Shown one piece after another: positions 12,714-14,209 of a stretch of DNA of 14,209 nucleotides; within the stretch, counting starts at the first letter, position 1, and every line of letters starts with the position of its first letter. The DNA lies in NCBI GenBank assembly GCA_034660995.1, contig JAYEKL010000059.1:1-14209 (forward strand), given 5' to 3'. Under the pieces are notes generated by a model. That model saw only the letters and a list, made by a program, of their open reading frames with translations. It made no database searches and was not told where the DNA came from. This DNA comes from JAYEKL01 sp034660995. GTDB lineage: Bacteria; Patescibacteriota; Minisyncoccia; JAHIHE01; JAGLIN01. The position numbers were made by a program, and so were the translations under genes.

Positions 12714-12775
12714 AGTATTAAGTATTAAGCGAAATCAGTATCGAACTCAATACTTAATACTAGATACTTAATACT
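12714..12775. repeat. TACTTAATACT inverted repeat between LCP gene and pth
   Basis: AGTATTAAGTATT (12714-12726) pairs perfectly with AATACTTAATACT (12749-12761), loop 22 nt; another ACTTAATACT copy follows at 12766-12775 and touches the LCP stop codon. A short CTACTTAATACT match also occurs inside pth (near 12597-12608), within codons for VLSSK. There is no T run, so it looks like a repeat element rather than a terminator. Confidence 0.55.
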
Positions 12776-12777
12776 GA

Positions 12778-14085
12778 TTAGAATCCCCTTCCCAACACAA
12801 TCACAAAGTCCGCTTTGCTAAAATCGTTTTCTGTTGCCTCCATTATAACAGCATTGAACTTTTCTTTCAAAAAATTAAGAGTTTCTGGTTTCTTATGTTT
12901 TGAATTATCATAAATTTGAACACCAGAAAATTCTGGAGAAGCTATATTAGTGGAATTTATAATTCTATATCCAAATTTTTCTAAATCTTGCGCTACTCTA
13001 TTTGCAAGGTCTAGTGTGCCAGTACCATTCCTGATTTCAATATTAGCGCCCTCTTCTTGAATAAGATATATCCTTTTTTGTGAAATTTCAATATCAAATA
13101 TATTTGCGCTTAAATTTTTTATTTGATTATAACTGCTATCTTTTGCTTGTAGAGTGTATCCCATTCCAATATGAGTACGATTTAGATATGTCTTTGTGTC
13201 TATGGTTTGCGCGCTAATTTTGTGGTTTTTTATCTTTTTCGCAATTCTATAAAATCTAGGAAGCTCTTTTAACTGAATATCTGTCTTCATATTATCGCTT
13301 AAAGAATCTAGTATATTTTTGAAAGTTATAATGTCAAATTTTGTATATTTCTCAAACACTTTTTGTTTTGTGGATTTAATTATAATTTGTTGTCTTTGGA
13401 TACGATCGAAATCTCCCATTTTACTATGTCTTGAACGAGCAACTTTTAATGCGGTTGCTCCGTCTAAATGGTGCCAGCCTTTTTCAATATAGAAAGGATT
13501 ATATCCACGATTGAAATTTGGATATGTCGGATCATTTATAGTAGTCTCTAAATAGACATCTATACCACCCAAATCATCAATAACTTTTGTAAATCCTTGA
13601 AAATCTAGTTGTACATAATAATGAATATCAAGTCCTGAGATATCCTGAGCCACTTTTCTTATTAAATCAATTCCATTTTTTTTTGTACTTTTATCTCCAA
13701 AAACTTTAATTGCATTTATTTTTGTATTTATATTAGTTTCTGGTATTTGAACATACATATCTCTTGGAAATGAAAGGAGAGCAGCTTCTTTTTCGTTTGG
13801 TTTTATACTAGCAATCATAATTGTATCTGTAAGTTCACCTCCGTGATGACCTTCTCCTCCAATTCCTAAAAATAAGATATTAACTCTGCCATTTTTTTCT
13901 CCTTTTAATTCTTTTGTTGGACTAAAGACTAATTCTCCAAATTGTTTAATTATTGATCCTTGTTCTTTATCGGCCAAAAATATTTTTTGACCAGCTGAAA
14001 ATATCTCGTATGAAAAAACTGTAACAGAAATTGCTGAAATTAAAAATATAAATATAAATAGTTTTAAAATTAATTTAGATATCAT
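12778..14085 (-). CDS. LytR-CpsA-Psr (LCP) family protein with LytR_C domain
   Basis: A 435-residue membrane-anchored phosphotransferase-type protein. LCP enzymes attach undecaprenyl-linked glycans to the cell wall or glycoproteins. An N-terminal signal anchor (about 5-26, no cleavage site evident) leads to the extracytoplasmic LCP domain (about 66-240) with NILFLGIGG (69-77), LTDTIMIAS (85-93, Asp87), LLSFPRDMYV (103-112, Arg108, Asp109), VIDDLGGIDVYL (168-179), and HLDGATALKVARSRHSKMGDFDRIQRQQ (206-233, with Arg217, Arg219, Arg228 and Arg231). The C-terminal part (about 340-435, IEIRNGTGTLDLANRVAQDLEKFGY) is a LytR_C domain. The layout is normal. Together with the two glycosyltransferases it suggests a surface glycan. 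No SD at the ATG. Confidence 0.95.
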   Translation of the reverse strand: MISKLILKLFIFIFLISAISVTVFSYEIFSAGQKIFLADKEQGSIIKQFGELVFSPTKELKGEKNGRVNILFLGIGGEGHHGGELTDTIMIASIKPNEKEAALLSFPRDMYVQIPETNINTKINAIKVFGDKSTKKNGIDLIRKVAQDISGLDIHYYVQLDFQGFTKVIDDLGGIDVYLETTINDPTYPNFNRGYNPFYIEKGWHHLDGATALKVARSRHSKMGDFDRIQRQQIIIKSTKQKVFEKYTKFDIITFKNILDSLSDNMKTDIQLKELPRFYRIAKKIKNHKISAQTIDTKTYLNRTHIGMGYTLQAKDSSYNQIKNLSANIFDIEISQKRIYLIQEEGANIEIRNGTGTLDLANRVAQDLEKFGYRIINSTNIASPEFSGVQIYDNSKHKKPETLNFLKEKFNAVIMEATENDFSKADFVIVLGRGF

Positions 14086-14145
14086 ATTATGTTATTGTAT
14101 TATTTATACTTCTTCGCTTATTGAAATTTCAGTACTTTACTCTAT

Positions 14146-14172
14146 TTTATAATAAACAAACGGCATTGTCTA
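14146..14172 (-). promoter_or_regulatory. Weak candidate promoter for the LCP-pth unit
   Basis: On the minus strand TAGACA (14172-14167), 15-bp spacer, TATAAA (14151-14146). Spacing is short and both boxes are imperfect; it is about 60 nt upstream of the LCP start. Confidence 0.3.
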
Positions 14173-14181
14173 TGGTATTGG

Positions 14182-14209
14182 AATAATGAATAATGAATAA
14201 TGAATAATG
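14182..14209 (+). repeat. AATAATG tandem repeat, cut by window end
   Basis: Four perfect 7-bp copies of AATAATG run to the last base, so the true length is unknown. It is upstream of the LCP gene. It is a simple sequence repeat of the kind common between genes in this type of genome. Confidence 0.85.

Overview
The window is strongly AT-rich bacterial DNA. It carries compact single-copy housekeeping genes (topA, dprA, pth, an LCP-family gene), mostly without Shine-Dalgarno (SD) sites. It also has short AATTTTCAATT-type, AATAATG-type and TACTTAATACT-type repeats between genes. This style fits the Candidate Phyla Radiation (Patescibacteria, Parcubacteria-like). That assignment is an inference from gene content and style, not from a marker tree.

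Layout. Positions 1-894: 3' part of a LiaF-like membrane protein. 892-1056: a TA-flanked MITE-like element. 1088-1585: a small polytopic membrane protein with a His-rich motif. 1611-1687: a decayed half copy of the same element. 1725-2870 and 3066-3770: a GT4 and a GT2 glycosyltransferase. 3807-4379 (minus): a single-domain prephenate-dehydratase-like protein. 4474-7261 (plus): a phenylalanine-biosynthesis unit made of a class I aminotransferase and pheA. 7359-7925 (minus): a second single-domain dehydratase-like paralog, which follows dprA and topA on the same strand. 11414-12089 (plus): a separate unit with a strong promoter, a structured leader RNA containing a small ORF, a 75-residue protein and a terminator. 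12145-14085 (minus): pth and an LCP-family gene.

The main result is the Phe unit. Each of its two genes has its own upstream attenuator: a 19-codon Phe-rich leader peptide (five Phe codons each), a stop codon lying in an antiterminator arm, and a competing intrinsic terminator. The peptide sequences differ but the architecture is the same. A similar 45-nt module follows each attenuator. In front of pheA a 163-bp MITE has inserted between this module and the SD. The unit is flanked by two dehydratase-like paralogs that lost the Arg of the catalytic TRF motif.

The second result is the 11414-11811 leader. A 19-bp stem encloses three hairpins, one showing a CCTCCTT loop exactly complementary to the SD of the downstream gene. 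The 5' strand of the long stem lies inside a 23-codon ORF. This looks like an undescribed cis-acting RNA or a small RNA. Strong SD sites occur only in front of the genes with these long structured leaders (plus one orphan SD after pheA); every other gene start examined lacks one.
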